Source: Alloyangia pacifica
GTDB taxonomy: Bacteria > Pseudomonadota > Alphaproteobacteria > Rhodobacterales > Rhodobacteraceae
NCBI RefSeq assembly: GCF_020524285.1
Contig: NZ_JAIVKX010000001.1
Span: 108,920-172,919, forward strand
Direction of reading: 5' to 3'
Length of the DNA: 64,000 nt
Part shown: positions 49,179-59,246 of the stretch, piece by piece
Layout of the letters: every line of letters begins with the position of its first letter
Numbering within the stretch: the first letter of the stretch is position 1
Translations under genes and position numbers: made by a program
Notes under the pieces: model-generated
What the model saw: the letters and a program-made list of their open reading frames with translations, nothing else
Told to the model about the DNA's origin: nothing
Databases searched by the model: none

Positions 49179-50540
49179 TTAGTCTCCCTTGGCGGCGGTC
49201 TTGAGCGCCGCTTTCTTGGCCTTCAGCATGTCGCGCAGCCTGGTGGCAAAACCGGGCTTGGTCACCTGTTTCGTGCGCCCCAGCGCCAGCGCGCCGGCGG
49301 GCACATCCTCGGTCACCACCGAGCCCGAGCCGGTCATCGCGCCGTCGCCAACGGTGACCGGGGCGACCAGCATGGTGTCGGAGCCGATGAAGGCGTCCTT
49401 GCCGATGGTGGTGCGGTGCTTGAAGAAGCCGTCGTAGTTGCAGGTGATGGTGCCCGCGCCGATGTTGGTGCGTTCGCCGATGTCGGCATCGCCGATGTAG
49501 GTGAGGTGGTTGGCCTTCACGCCCTCCGCCAGATAGGCGTTCTTCACCTCGACGAAGTTCCCCACATGCACCTCCTCGGCCAGTTCGGCGCCGGGGCGCA
49601 GGCGGGCATAGGGGCCGACGATGGCGCCGCGGCTGACGTGGCAGCCCTCGAGGTGGCTGAACGCCCGGATGCGGGCGCCGGTTTCGACGGTGACGCCGGG
49701 GCCGAAGACCACGTTGGGCTCTATCTCGGCATCGCGGCCCACGTAGGTGTCCCAGGCGAGGAAGACCGTCTCGGGCGCGCTCATCAGCACGCCCTCGTCG
49801 AGCAGTTCCGTGCGCTTGCGGGCCTGGAAGGCGGCCTCGGCGGCGCGCAGCTCGGCGCGGGAGTTGATGCCCAGCGTCTCGGCCTCGTCGCAGCGCACGA
49901 CACCCGCCGAGAGGCCCCGCGACCGGGCGATCTCGACGATGTCGGTGAGGTAATACTCGCCCGCGGCATTGTCGTTGCCCACCGCGTCGATCAGTTCGAA
50001 GAGCGTCTGGCTGGCCGCGCAGACCACGCCCGAGTTGCACAGGGTGATGGCGCGCTCGGCCTCGGAGGCATCCTTGAACTCGACGATCCGCTCCAGCGTG
50101 TCGCCCTGCGTCACCAGTCGGCCGTAGCGGCCCGGATCGGCGGCCTCGAACCCCAGCACCACGACGTCGTGCTGCGCGCGAGCCTCGCGCATTGCCTGCA
50201 GCGTCGCCTCGGAGATGAAGGGCGTGTCACCGTAGAGGACCAGCGCATCGCCGTCGAAACCGTCCAGAACGGGCTTGGCCTGCGCCACCGCATGCGCGGT
50301 GCCGAGTTGCTCTTTCTGGATCACCACCTGCGCTTCGGGCGCAAAGTCGGCGGTGGATGCGGTGACCTCTTCGGCGCCATGGCCGGCCACGACCACCTCG
50401 CGGGCGGGCTCCAGCGCCTGCCCGGCGCGCAGCGCGTGCCACAGCAGCGGCGCCTGGCCGAGACGGTGCAGGACCTTGGGGAGGTCGGATTCCATCCGGG
50501 TGCCCTTGCCCGCGGCAAGGAGGATCAGCGCGATGCTCAT
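49179..50540 (-). CDS. glmU: Bifunctional UDP-GlcNAc pyrophosphorylase / GlcN-1-P acetyltransferase
   Basis: A 453-residue GlmU, which acetylates glucosamine-1-phosphate and then transfers UMP to give UDP-GlcNAc. The N-terminal uridyltransferase motif is LILLAAGKGTRMESDLPKVL; the second half is a left-handed beta-helix with hexapeptide repeats (GPYARLRPGAELAEEVHVGN, NHLTYIGDADIGERTNIGAG). ATG 50540 follows AGGAAACCGC. It is first in a glmU-glmS unit, so both key steps of amino-sugar supply are co-produced. Confidence 0.97.
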   Translation of the reverse strand: MSIALILLAAGKGTRMESDLPKVLHRLGQAPLLWHALRAGQALEPAREVVVAGHGAEEVTASTADFAPEAQVVIQKEQLGTAHAVAQAKPVLDGFDGDALVLYGDTPFISEATLQAMREARAQHDVVVLGFEAADPGRYGRLVTQGDTLERIVEFKDASEAERAITLCNSGVVCAASQTLFELIDAVGNDNAAGEYYLTDIVEIARSRGLSAGVVRCDEAETLGINSRAELRAAEAAFQARKRTELLDEGVLMSAPETVFLAWDTYVGRDAEIEPNVVFGPGVTVETGARIRAFSHLEGCHVSRGAIVGPYARLRPGAELAEEVHVGNFVEVKNAYLAEGVKANHLTYIGDADIGERTNIGAGTITCNYDGFFKHRTTIGKDAFIGSDTMLVAPVTVGDGAMTGSGSVVTEDVPAGALALGRTKQVTKPGFATRLRDMLKAKKAALKTAAKGD

Positions 50541-50660
50541 GCGGTTTCCTGTTTGTCTTCTGCCTGCGTCCGTTTTATCCGCTTGGGGCAGGGGGGCAAG
50601 GTGCCCCATGTCACGTTGGATTTCAGCCTGTGACAGGGCGGGGCGGAAGGGACAAGCAGA

Positions 50661-51323
50661 ATGCGCACGGTGGTCTTCGATCTCGACGGCACGCTTGCCG
50701 ACACCAGCGGCGACCTGATCGCCGCCGCCAATGCCTGTTTCGAGGGTATGGGGCTCGAGGTCAGGCTCGATCCGCGGGCCGACGCCGGCATCGCGGTGAA
50801 GGGCGGGCGGGCGATGCTCACCGCCGGCCTCGACCGCGCCGGGGCGTTCTCGGAGGAACTCATTGCCCGCTGGTATCCCGAGCTGCTGACGGTCTACGGC
50901 GCGGCCATCGACCGCTACACCCGCTTCTATCCCGGCGCACTTGAGGCGGTCTCGGGTCTGCGCGAGGCCGGGTACAAGGTCAGCATCTGCACCAACAAGC
51001 CCGAGGGGCTGGCCGAGACGCTGATGCGGCGCATGGGCGCGCGGGGACATTTCGATGCGCTGATCGGCGCGGACACGCTGCCCGTGCGCAAGCCCGACCC
51101 CGCGCCCTACGTGGCGGCGGTGGAGCGCGCGGGCGGGCAGGTGGCGCAGAGCCTGCTGGTCGGCGACACGGCGACCGACCGCAACACGGCAAAGGCGGCG
51201 GGCGTGCCCTGCATCCTCGTGGGCTTCGGCCCTGATGGCGAGGCGGTCTCGGCATTGGACCCCGAGGCGATGATCGCCCATTTCGACGAGCTGGCCGGGG
51301 CGGTGACGCGGCTCATCGGTTGA
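50661..51323 (+). CDS. gph: HAD-family phosphatase, phosphoglycolate phosphatase type
   Basis: A 220-residue HAD hydrolase. Motif I is FDLDGTLADTS (nucleophile Asp7 of the VVFDLDGTLADT start), motif II is the SICTNKP Thr, motif III the Lys in PVRKPDP, and motif IV GDTATDR. The alpha-helical cap after motif I matches Gph-type phosphatases, which hydrolyse 2-phosphoglycolate formed by DNA repair or Rubisco oxygenation; other sugar phosphates remain possible. It is divergent from glmU and overlaps the convergent small gene by 11 bases. Confidence 0.85.
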   Translation: MRTVVFDLDGTLADTSGDLIAAANACFEGMGLEVRLDPRADAGIAVKGGRAMLTAGLDRAGAFSEELIARWYPELLTVYGAAIDRYTRFYPGALEAVSGLREAGYKVSICTNKPEGLAETLMRRMGARGHFDALIGADTLPVRKPDPAPYVAAVERAGGQVAQSLLVGDTATDRNTAKAAGVPCILVGFGPDGEAVSALDPEAMIAHFDELAGAVTRLIG

Positions 51324-51516
51324 ATCGGAGCGCGCGGATCGGGGTCTTTCCGAAACGCAGCGCCAGTTTTCGCAGTGCCCGCAGCGGGGTTCCCAGCACA
51401 TGACGGCGGCGCGCGCGTTTGAGCGCCGCGACCTCTGCTTCGGCGGCGGCCCGCTCGCGGGCGTATTCGCTGTTTGCCTGTGGCGCTTCGCGCAGTGGCT
51501 GTAAAAGAACCTGCAT
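51313..51516 (-). CDS. Small basic uncharacterised protein
   Basis: A 67-residue, very basic, helical protein (ARERAAAEAEVAALKRARRR in the middle, RALRKLALRFGK near the end) with no membrane segment. AAGGAGAGCCCCT precedes the ATG at ideal distance, the best support for its being real. It converges on gph and diverges from the LysR-type regulator, so it may be controlled by that regulator. No family recognised. Confidence 0.65.
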   Translation of the reverse strand: MQVLLQPLREAPQANSEYARERAAAEAEVAALKRARRRHVLGTPLRALRKLALRFGKTPIRALRFNR

Positions 51517-51620
51517 AGGGGCTCTCCTTCTGATATTGAAAGACGTGCCTGGCTTGGTGCCATCATGCCTGCCTGATCGGCGCGATATCAGCCGCGAAGA
51601 TGCGAAGGGGACTTTCAGAA

Positions 51621-52469
51621 ATGAAAATGCTGCCCAGCCTCGACGACATCGCTCTCTTCCTCGCCGTGGCCGATGCGGGCACGCTCGCGGGCGCCGCGAA
51701 GCGCAGCGGCGCCAGCATGCCCACCCTCAGCCGCCGGATGACCGAGCTCGAGCGACAGCTCGGCGCGCCGCTCTTCCAACGCGGCGCGCGGCGCTACGCG
51801 CTCACCGCCGAGGGCCGGCAGTTGGCCGAGGAAATGCGCGGGCTGCGCGAGGTCACGGCCCGGCTCGAACGCTGGCAGCAGGGCGGCACGGGGCCGGTGC
51901 GGGTGCGGATCACCGCCGGGCTCTGGACCTCGCGCTTCCTCGCACGCGGGCTGGTGGGGGTGTGGTCGCCGGAGGCACCGTGGCTGCCCGAGTTCACCGC
52001 CTCCAATGCCGATCTCGACATTGCCCGCCGCGCCGCCGACATCGGCGTGCGCAACCGCCGGCCCGATCAGCCCTGGCTGGCGGGTCGCCGCACCCGGCGG
52101 CTCAGCTACGCCGCCTATGGCCGCGACGCGCAGGTGCAGGGCTACGTGACCCTGCCGCCGGGCGCCGCCACCACGCCCTCGGAGCGCTGGCTGCGCGCGA
52201 CCCATTCGGATGAGATCGTCACCCATGCCTCGGACGCCCGGCTGGCGCTCGATCTTGCGCTGGCGGGCGTGGCGCGGATCGTCATGCCTTGCTTCGCCGG
52301 CGATGCCGAGCCGGGGCTGCTGCGCCTCTCGGACCCGATCGAGGCGCTGTCTCACGACGAATGGCTCGTCGCCCATCACGAGGCGCGCCACGACCCGCCG
52401 GTGCGCGCCGCGCTCGACGCCGTCCACGCGCTGCTGGCGGCGCCGGACCGGGCGGGCACATCCGCGTGA
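51621..52469 (+). CDS. LysR-family transcriptional regulator
   Basis: A 282-residue LysR regulator. The winged helix-turn-helix is at about 5-65 (LPSLDDIALFLAVADAGTLA, AGAAKRSGASMPTLSRRMTEL, LGAPLFQRGARRYALT), followed by the shorter-than-usual substrate-binding domain. ATG 51621 (MKMLPSLDD) has GGGGAC 8 bases upstream; ATG 51600 would add seven unrelated residues. Its target may be the divergent small gene, its own promoter, or the aminotransferase gene directly downstream. Confidence 0.9.
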   Translation: MKMLPSLDDIALFLAVADAGTLAGAAKRSGASMPTLSRRMTELERQLGAPLFQRGARRYALTAEGRQLAEEMRGLREVTARLERWQQGGTGPVRVRITAGLWTSRFLARGLVGVWSPEAPWLPEFTASNADLDIARRAADIGVRNRRPDQPWLAGRRTRRLSYAAYGRDAQVQGYVTLPPGAATTPSERWLRATHSDEIVTHASDARLALDLALAGVARIVMPCFAGDAEPGLLRLSDPIEALSHDEWLVAHHEARHDPPVRAALDAVHALLAAPDRAGTSA

Positions 52470-52515
52470 TCCCTTCCGCATTGACCGCGGCGCAGCGCAG
52501 GCGCATCAATGCCCC

Positions 52516-53742
52516 ATGACCGAGCCGCGCATGACAGACACCCTCGCCGCCGAACGTTTCACCGGCAGTTTCACCCAGCAGGAGCCGATCCCCGAGGTGG
52601 GGATCGAAGCCGCGCTGGAGGTGCTGCGCCACGGCCGGTTGCACCGCTACAACACCGCCGCCGGAGAGACCGCCGAGACCGCGCTGCTCGAACAGGAGTT
52701 CGCCGCCTTCACCGGCGCGCGCTACTGCGTCGCCGTGGCCTCGGGGGGCTACGCGCTCGGCTGCGCCCTGCGCGCGCTCGAGGTGCAGCCCGGCGAGAAG
52801 GTGCTGACCAATGCCTTCACCCTCGCGCCGGTGCCGGGTGCGATCGCCGCGGTGGGGGCGGTGCCGGTCTTTGTCGGGGTGACCGAGGACCTGGTGATCG
52901 ACCTCGACGATCTCGCCGCCAAGCTGCCGCAGGCGCGGGTGCTGATGCTCAGCCACATGCGCGGACACCTGTGCGACATGGATCGGCTGATGGCGCTCTG
53001 CGACGCCGCCGGGGTGCAGGTGATCGAGGATTGCGCCCACACCATGGGGGCGTCCTGGAACGGCACGCCCTCTGGCCGGCACGGGGCCATCGGCTGCTAT
53101 TCGACGCAGACCTACAAGCACATGAACTCGGGCGAGGGCGGCTTTCTGGTCACCGACGACGAGGATCTGGCCGCCCGCGCGGTGATGCTCTCGGGCAGCT
53201 ACATGCTCTACGAGCGCCACCTCGCTGCGCCGGGCCCGGAGGTCTTCGAGCGGGTGAAATACGTCACCCCCAATGTCTCGGGCCGGATGGACAACCTGCG
53301 CGCCGCGCTGCTGCGCCCGCAGCTTGCCGATCTGCCAACGCAGATCGCGCGCTGGAATGACCGTTACCGAGTGGTCGAGGACGGGCTGCGTGGCACCCCC
53401 GGGCTGACGGTGATCGCGCGCCCCGCGGCGGAGCGCTTCGTCGGCTCCTCGATCCAGGCGCTGCTGCTGGACTGGACGCCCGAGGCGATCCAGGAGGTGC
53501 TCGCCCGCTGTGCCGCGCGCGGGGTCGAGCTGAAGTGGTTCGGCGGGCGCGCGCCGGTGGCCTTCACCTCGCGCTACGACAGCTGGCGCTATGCCCCCTC
53601 CGAGCCGATTCCCGCCACCGACCGCATCCTGACCGGCATTCTCGACATGCGGCTGCCGCTGACCTTCAGCCTCGAGGATTGCGCGCTCATCGCCCGCATC
53701 ATCCGCGCCGAGGTTTCGGCGGTCTACCAGCAGGCGGCCTGA
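52516..53742 (+). CDS. DegT/DnrJ/EryC1-family PLP aminotransferase
   Basis: A 408-residue aminotransferase of the sugar-aminotransferase fold. The PLP-binding blocks VASGGYALGCALRAL, QVIEDCAHTMGASW and the lysine in YSTQTYKHMNSGEGGFL are intact, so it is likely an active transaminase or dehydratase of a keto-sugar or similar substrate. No sugar-nucleotide or polysaccharide genes are nearby, so its pathway is unclear. ATG 52516 (or 52531) is the start; neither has a strong ribosome-binding site. It lies 46 bases after the LysR gene. Confidence 0.82.
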   Translation: MTEPRMTDTLAAERFTGSFTQQEPIPEVGIEAALEVLRHGRLHRYNTAAGETAETALLEQEFAAFTGARYCVAVASGGYALGCALRALEVQPGEKVLTNAFTLAPVPGAIAAVGAVPVFVGVTEDLVIDLDDLAAKLPQARVLMLSHMRGHLCDMDRLMALCDAAGVQVIEDCAHTMGASWNGTPSGRHGAIGCYSTQTYKHMNSGEGGFLVTDDEDLAARAVMLSGSYMLYERHLAAPGPEVFERVKYVTPNVSGRMDNLRAALLRPQLADLPTQIARWNDRYRVVEDGLRGTPGLTVIARPAAERFVGSSIQALLLDWTPEAIQEVLARCAARGVELKWFGGRAPVAFTSRYDSWRYAPSEPIPATDRILTGILDMRLPLTFSLEDCALIARIIRAEVSAVYQQAA

Positions 53743-53811
53743 GCGCCCGGTGCATTTCCGGTGCCTTCGGCCGTTCCCGGCACACGACCCAGACGCGAAG
53801 GAGCGTTTGTC

Positions 53812-54812
53812 ATGACCCACGACAGTACCGACCCGAAGGCGGCGACAATCCGCGACTTCGACGCCATCCCCGAAACCGCGCTCGCCTGGCACCGCGCGGG
53901 GCGCAAGGCCGCGCTCGCCACGGTGATCCAGACCTGGGGTTCGGCGCCGCGCCGCACCGGCGCGCAGCTCGCCATCTCCGGTGACGGCGAGATCGAGGGC
54001 TCGGTCTCCGGCGGCTGCGTCGAGGGGGCGGTGATCGTCGAGGCGCTGGAGGCGCTCGAGGAGGGCAAGGCCCGCGAGCTGGAATTCGGCGTCTCGGACG
54101 ATGATGCCTTCGCCGTCGGCCTGGCCTGCGGCGGTACGATCCGCGTGCTGGTCGAGCCGGTGGGCTCGGCGCTGCCCGAGGCGCTGCTCGCCGAGCTCTG
54201 CGCGGCCCGCGCCGCGCGCACCCCGGTGGCCTATGTGGTCGACCTTGACAGCCAGGCGCGGGCGCTGGCCTACGACGGGCACGAGACCGCCTTCCGCATG
54301 GACCGCTCCAGCTTTGTCGAGGACAGCCGGACTTTCGTCGCCATCCACAACCCGCCGCTGCGGCTGCTGGTGGTCGGCGCCGTGCATATTGCGCAGGCGC
54401 TGCTGCCCATGGCCCGCATCGCCGGCTACGACCCGGTGCTGATCGACCCCCGCGGCGCCTTCGGATCCGAGGCGCGCTTTCCCGGCGAGACCATTCTCGA
54501 TGACTGGCCCGACGAGGCGGTGACGAAGCTCGGCCTCGATACGCGCACCGCGCTGGTGCTGCTGACCCATGACCCCAAGCTCGACGATCCGGCGATCGAG
54601 GCGGCGCTGCGCTCCAAGGTCTTCTACATCGGCGCGCTCGGCTCCAGCCGCACCCACGCCAAGCGCGTGGCGCGGCTGACCGAGGCGGGGTTCACCGAGG
54701 CCGAGATCGCGCTGATCCACGGCCCCATCGGGCTCGACATCGGCGCCTCGGGCCCTGCCGAGATCGCCGTGTCCATTCTCGCCGAGATGACCCGGGTGCT
54801 GAGGAAGGGCGC

Positions 54813-54816
<4 letters not shown>
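53812..54816 (+). CDS. XdhC-family molybdenum-cofactor chaperone
   Basis: A 334-residue XdhC-type protein, which binds molybdopterin cofactor, adds the terminal sulfido ligand and inserts it into xanthine-dehydrogenase-type enzymes. The XdhC N-terminal domain shows ATVIQTWGSAPRRTGAQLAI and SVSGGCVEG, then LACGGTIRVLVEP; the C-terminal Rossmann domain begins LRLLVVGAVHIAQALL and contains VFYIGALGSSRTHAKR. GAAGGAGCGTTTGTC precedes ATG 53812. It overlaps the molybdopterin-binding gene by 4 bases. No oxidoreductase gene is in the window. Confidence 0.88.
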
Positions 54817-55805
<989 letters not shown>

Positions 55806-55819
55806 ACGGGCCGAGCGGG

Positions 55820-55892
55820 GCTCCGGCTTTTCGTCTAGACGGAAATTTCCCGGGGGAGGCCGCCGCAGGCGGCCGGGGGCAGCGCCCCCTCT
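55820..55892. repeat. Composite intergenic palindrome, copy D (after the molybdopterin-binding gene)
   Basis: TCTAGACGGAAATTTCCCGG plus GGGAGG matches the second arm of copies B and C with one or two changes, then GCCGCAGGCGGCC and the hairpin GGGGGC-AGC-GCCCCC (55875-55889). The first arm is absent, so this is a right-half copy between convergent genes. Confidence 0.75.
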
Positions 55893-55911
55893 AGCCTCCA
55901 CCAAAAAAGCA

Positions 55912-55940
55912 AAACCCGCCGGCGGCAGCGCGGCGGGTTT
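55912..55940 (-). terminator. Rho-independent terminator of infC
   Basis: Stem AAACCCGCCG / CGGCGGGTTT with a 9-base loop; on the leftward strand it is followed by TTTGC and a run of T, 38 bases past the infC stop. Confidence 0.85.
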
Positions 55941-55977
55941 ACACATTCGGAAAGCGGATGGCCGGAAAGCGGATGGC

Positions 55978-56523
55978 TTACTTGACGATCGGACCGATCA
56001 TCATGACCATCTGGCGGCCTTCCATCTTGGGCATGTTCTCGACCTTGCCCACTTCCTTGACGTCCTCGGAGACGCGCTCGAGCAGCTCGCGGCCGAGGTT
56101 CTGGTGCGCCATCTCGCGGCCACGGAAGCGCAGGGTGATCTTCACCTTGTCGCCGCCTTCGAGGAACTTCAGCACGTTGCGCATCTTGACGTCGTAGTCG
56201 TGCGTGTCGGTGCCGGGGCGGAATTTGACTTCCTTAACCTCGATAGTCTTCTGCTTCTTCCGCGCTTCGCTCTCACGCTTCTGCTGTTCGTACTTGAACT
56301 TGCCGAAGTCCATGATCTTGCAGACGGGCGGCTTGGCGTTGGGCGAGATCTCGACGAGGTCGAGACCGGCTTCCTCGGCCATCTCCATCGCGCGCGCAGG
56401 GGTCTGCACACCGAGGTTTTCACCTTCGGCGCCGATCAGGCGGATTTCGGGAGCCCGGATGCGATCGTTGACGCGGGGGCCGGTGTCGCGCGTCGGGGGC
56501 GCGTTGTGAGGTCTGCGAGCTAT
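55978..56523 (-). CDS. infC: Translation initiation factor IF-3, apparent AUA start
   Basis: A 181-residue IF-3, which keeps 30S subunits free and checks the start codon. The N-terminal domain has [20 protein letters not shown] and the C-terminal domain [18 protein letters not shown] with the [10 protein letters not shown] end. The normal start of this family ([19 protein letters not shown]) falls directly after an ATA codon at 56523-56521 with AAAGGA 8 bases upstream; there is no ATG, GTG or TTG at that point. A non-AUG start is the basis of IF-3 self-control in E. coli (AUU). An upstream TTG at 56589 would add 22 residues unlike the family. Confidence 0.93.
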   Translation of the reverse strand: MARRPHNAPPTRDTGPRVNDRIRAPEIRLIGAEGENLGVQTPARAMEMAEEAGLDLVEISPNAKPPVCKIMDFGKFKYEQQKRESEARKKQKTIEVKEVKFRPGTDTHDYDVKMRNVLKFLEGGDKVKITLRFRGREMAHQNLGRELLERVSEDVKEVGKVENMPKMEGRQMVMMIGPIVK

Positions 56524-56742
56524 GGTTTTCGTCCTTTGTTGCCGTGTCTCGTAGGCGCGCAAAGTAGTGCTGCGGGCGGGGTGTTTCAAGCGACAATTGG
56601 CCGAAACCGGGGCAAGTCGAGCCTCAACCCGCTCATCGGCCGCGCGTTGCGCCGCCGATGGCCCGCCGCATGGATGATCGTGGCATTCTGGATACCTATC
56701 TCACACCGACGCGACACTCATGCGAGATTGGAGACATTTGAG

Positions 56743-57456
56743 ATGAGACAAGCGATTCTGATCGTCGGGGCGATCGTGCTGATTGGCTTTTTGGTATTCG
56801 GCATGCGGGGCGCCGACGAGGGCATTCCGGTCGAGAGCGATGCGGCTGTATCCGAGCCAGTGCTCGAGCCGACGGACGAGCCGATGGACCAGGCGGGGGC
56901 CGAGGCGGAAGCGGCGGCGGATGACGCCGAACAGGCGCTCGACCAGGCCGCAGACGAGGCCGCGGCCGCCGGTCGCGAGGCGATGGACGAGGCGGGCGAG
57001 GCCGCGGGAGCCGCCTCGGATGCGATTTCCGATGCCGCGGATGCAGCCGGCGAGACCGTCGCGGGCGCGGCGGAGGCCGTGTCGGAGGCGGCGCAGGACG
57101 CGATGGACGCCACTTCCGAGGTCGCCGCTGGCGCGATGGAAAGCGTTCGCGGCGCGACCGACGATGCCATGGCCTCGACCGAGGGCGCGCTGGACAGCGC
57201 CGGAACCGCCGCGCAGGACGCGATGGGCGGTGCCGCCGACACCGGGGCCGAGGTGGCCCGGATGACCGACGAGGAGCTGCGCGAGCTCTTCACCATCGAG
57301 GGCTTCGACTACGACAAGGCCGTGGCCTACATAGAGCAGTCCGACCTCGGGTTCGCTGCCAAGGAGGCGACGAAATCGGCGCTCGCTTCGGTGAAGGATG
57401 CCCCGGATCAGCTTGCAGCGGTGCTCGAGGAGGCCCGCGAGCGGCTCGGGCTCTGA
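56743..57456 (+). CDS. Membrane-anchored alanine-rich amphipathic-helix protein
   Basis: A 237-residue protein. A membrane helix (about 3-22, QAILIVGAIVLIGFLVFGM) is followed by a long segment (about 35-165) of Ala/Glu/Asp-rich repeats with 11-residue-like periodicity (AADDAEQALDQAADEAAAAG, DAADAAGETVAGAAEAVSEA), like the amphipathic helices of apolipoprotein- or LEA-like proteins. The last 60 residues (DEELRELFTIEGFDYDKAVA) form a different, conserved-looking helical region. Function unknown; a surface- or lipid-facing stress protein is a guess. ATG 56743 has GGAGACATTTGAG upstream. Confidence 0.75.
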   Translation: MRQAILIVGAIVLIGFLVFGMRGADEGIPVESDAAVSEPVLEPTDEPMDQAGAEAEAAADDAEQALDQAADEAAAAGREAMDEAGEAAGAASDAISDAADAAGETVAGAAEAVSEAAQDAMDATSEVAAGAMESVRGATDDAMASTEGALDSAGTAAQDAMGGAADTGAEVARMTDEELRELFTIEGFDYDKAVAYIEQSDLGFAAKEATKSALASVKDAPDQLAAVLEEARERLGL

Positions 57457-57585
57457 GCGCCGGCCACGCTGAAACCGGAAGAATCTGCCCCCGCGCAAGG
57501 ATTTTTCTGGCGCGGGGATGATCTGCTTGGTCTAAGATCGCGTATCTTTTCAAGCTGAGGCCGACATTCCGGGACATCGACGACC

Positions 57586-58227
57586 ATGGCACGCATTAAG
57601 ACCGATCTGGCCCATCGCTGGGTTCCCATCCTTCTTTCTATCGTGGCGCTCTGCTTTGCCGGCTCGGTTCTGACAGGCTGGCTGTTCGAGATTGAAGTCC
57701 TTGTCCGGGGCGCCGCCGATCGCGCCGCCATGGTGCCGAGCACGGCGATCAGCTTTGCCTTGCTCTTTTCGGGGGTCGCCTTTCACCTGAGGCCAGACCG
57801 GATGCGAGGGGCGGTTCTGACCTGCGCGGGCCTTGCTGCCGCTGTTGCGCTCACCAACTCCATAGTGTTTTCGCTCGGCGGTGCAGGTCTCGATACCTTT
57901 GTCGCGGCCCGCGCCCCTTCGGATCGCATGTCGCCTGGCACGATTGCCGGGCTTCTTGTCGCGGCGCTCGGGCTGGCCAGCCTGGGCAGCGCTCGCTTGA
58001 GCCGGACCGAAGTGCCGATGCTCTCGGCCCTGGCGGGGCTCACGGGGATCGTCTCGGTGCTGCTGGTGCACAACTTCCACCGCGGCTCGGCCCTGTCGCT
58101 GCCGTTCTTCGAGGCAATGTCGATCTACACGGCGCTCTGCCTTCTGGCCTTCTACGTGGTGCTGCTGCTGATTGCGCTCGAGCCGTCGCTGGATCGGCGG
58201 CTTGCAGAGCGCCGCTTGCGCGGCTGA
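57586..58227 (+). CDS. Six-helix membrane protein of unknown function
   Basis: A 213-residue integral membrane protein with six hydrophobic segments (for example VPILLSIVALCFAGSVLTGWL, VLTCAGLAAAVALTNSIVF, IYTALCLLAFYVVLLLIALE). It resembles the membrane sensor halves of some signalling proteins but carries no kinase or cyclase domain. No family recognised. It lies 129 bases after the alanine-rich protein gene and is ended by a perfect terminator hairpin. Confidence 0.7.
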   Translation: MARIKTDLAHRWVPILLSIVALCFAGSVLTGWLFEIEVLVRGAADRAAMVPSTAISFALLFSGVAFHLRPDRMRGAVLTCAGLAAAVALTNSIVFSLGGAGLDTFVAARAPSDRMSPGTIAGLLVAALGLASLGSARLSRTEVPMLSALAGLTGIVSVLLVHNFHRGSALSLPFFEAMSIYTALCLLAFYVVLLLIALEPSLDRRLAERRLRG

Positions 58228-58251
58228 GCGCAGTCTGACCCGCGAACGAGA

Positions 58252-58276
58252 AAAGCCCCGGCAGTGCCGGGGCTTT
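58252..58276. terminator. Bidirectional terminator between the membrane-protein and fpr genes
   Basis: Perfect 11-base stem AAAGCCCCGGC / GCCGGGGCTTT with a 3-base loop, between convergent genes. Confidence 0.88.
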
Positions 58277-58314
58277 GTTGTCTTCGGGGTTGTGACCTTG
58301 GGGGCTGCCGATCC

Positions 58315-59178
58315 TCAGTCGAGGAAGGCTTTTTCCACGACGTAGTGCTTGGGATCCGAGTTGGCGCCCTCTTCGAGCCCGTAGTCCTCGAACATCTGCT
58401 TGAGCTCGAGGTTGAAGGCGAGGTTGCCGCAGATCATCGCGCGGTCGGTCTCGGGGTTCAGCGGCGCCACGCCGAGATCGGCAAAGGCCTCGCCCGAGCG
58501 CATCAGGTCGGTGATGCGGCCCATCTTCGGGCTCTCTTCGCGGGTGGTCGTCGGGTAGTACTTGATCTTCTTCCAGAAGCCCTCGCCGATCACCTCGTTG
58601 AGCAGCTCGTCATGCTTCAGGCTCTCGATCAGCGCGGCACCATACTCCAGCTCGCCCGCCTCGCGGCAGGTGTGGGTGATGATGACCTCGTCATAATCCT
58701 CGTAGGTCTGCGGCTCGCGCAGCAGCGAGGCGAAGGGCGCGAAGCCGGTGCCGGTGGCGAAGAACCACAGGCGCTTGCCGGGCAGCAGCGCGTCATGCAC
58801 CAGCGTGCCGACGGGCTTGGGGCGCAGGATCAGCTCGTCGCCGGGCTGGATGTGCTGCAGCTTCGAGGTGAGCGGGCCGTCCTGCACCTTGATCGAGTAG
58901 AACTCCAGTTCCTCGTCCCAGGAGGGGGAGGCGATGGAATAGGCACGCAGGAGCGGCTTCTGCTTGCCGGTCTTGGGGTCGGGATCGCCCATCAGGCCGA
59001 TCATCACGAACTCGCCCGAGCGGAAGCGCAGGCTGGCAGGGCGGGTGACGCGGAAGGAGAACAGCCGGTCGGTCCAGTGCTTCACGAAGGTGACGGTCTG
59101 GGCGTCGGGAAGCACCATCTTCTTCGGCGCATCGGCTTTCGCTGCGGTGGCTTCGTTCACGGGTTTCAACTCTGTCAT
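58315..59178 (-). CDS. fpr: Ferredoxin-NADP+ reductase
   Basis: A 287-residue bacterial FPR, which exchanges electrons between NADPH and ferredoxin or flavodoxin. The FAD motif RAYS is at 78-81, the NADP loop GTGFAPF at 143-149, and the C-terminal EKAFLD end is typical. I start at ATG 59178; longer in-frame starts are unlike the family. It follows the sulfate-assimilation block by 68 bases on the same strand and is the obvious source of reduced ferredoxin for the sulfite reductase there. Confidence 0.92.
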   Translation of the reverse strand: MTELKPVNEATAAKADAPKKMVLPDAQTVTFVKHWTDRLFSFRVTRPASLRFRSGEFVMIGLMGDPDPKTGKQKPLLRAYSIASPSWDEELEFYSIKVQDGPLTSKLQHIQPGDELILRPKPVGTLVHDALLPGKRLWFFATGTGFAPFASLLREPQTYEDYDEVIITHTCREAGELEYGAALIESLKHDELLNEVIGEGFWKKIKYYPTTTREESPKMGRITDLMRSGEAFADLGVAPLNPETDRAMICGNLAFNLELKQMFEDYGLEEGANSDPKHYVVEKAFLD

Positions 59179-59246
59179 GATGTCTCTCGCCGGCGCGGGG
59201 CCGGTCCCTTGGCTATATCGTCGATGCAGGTCAGGGGAAAGGCGTC

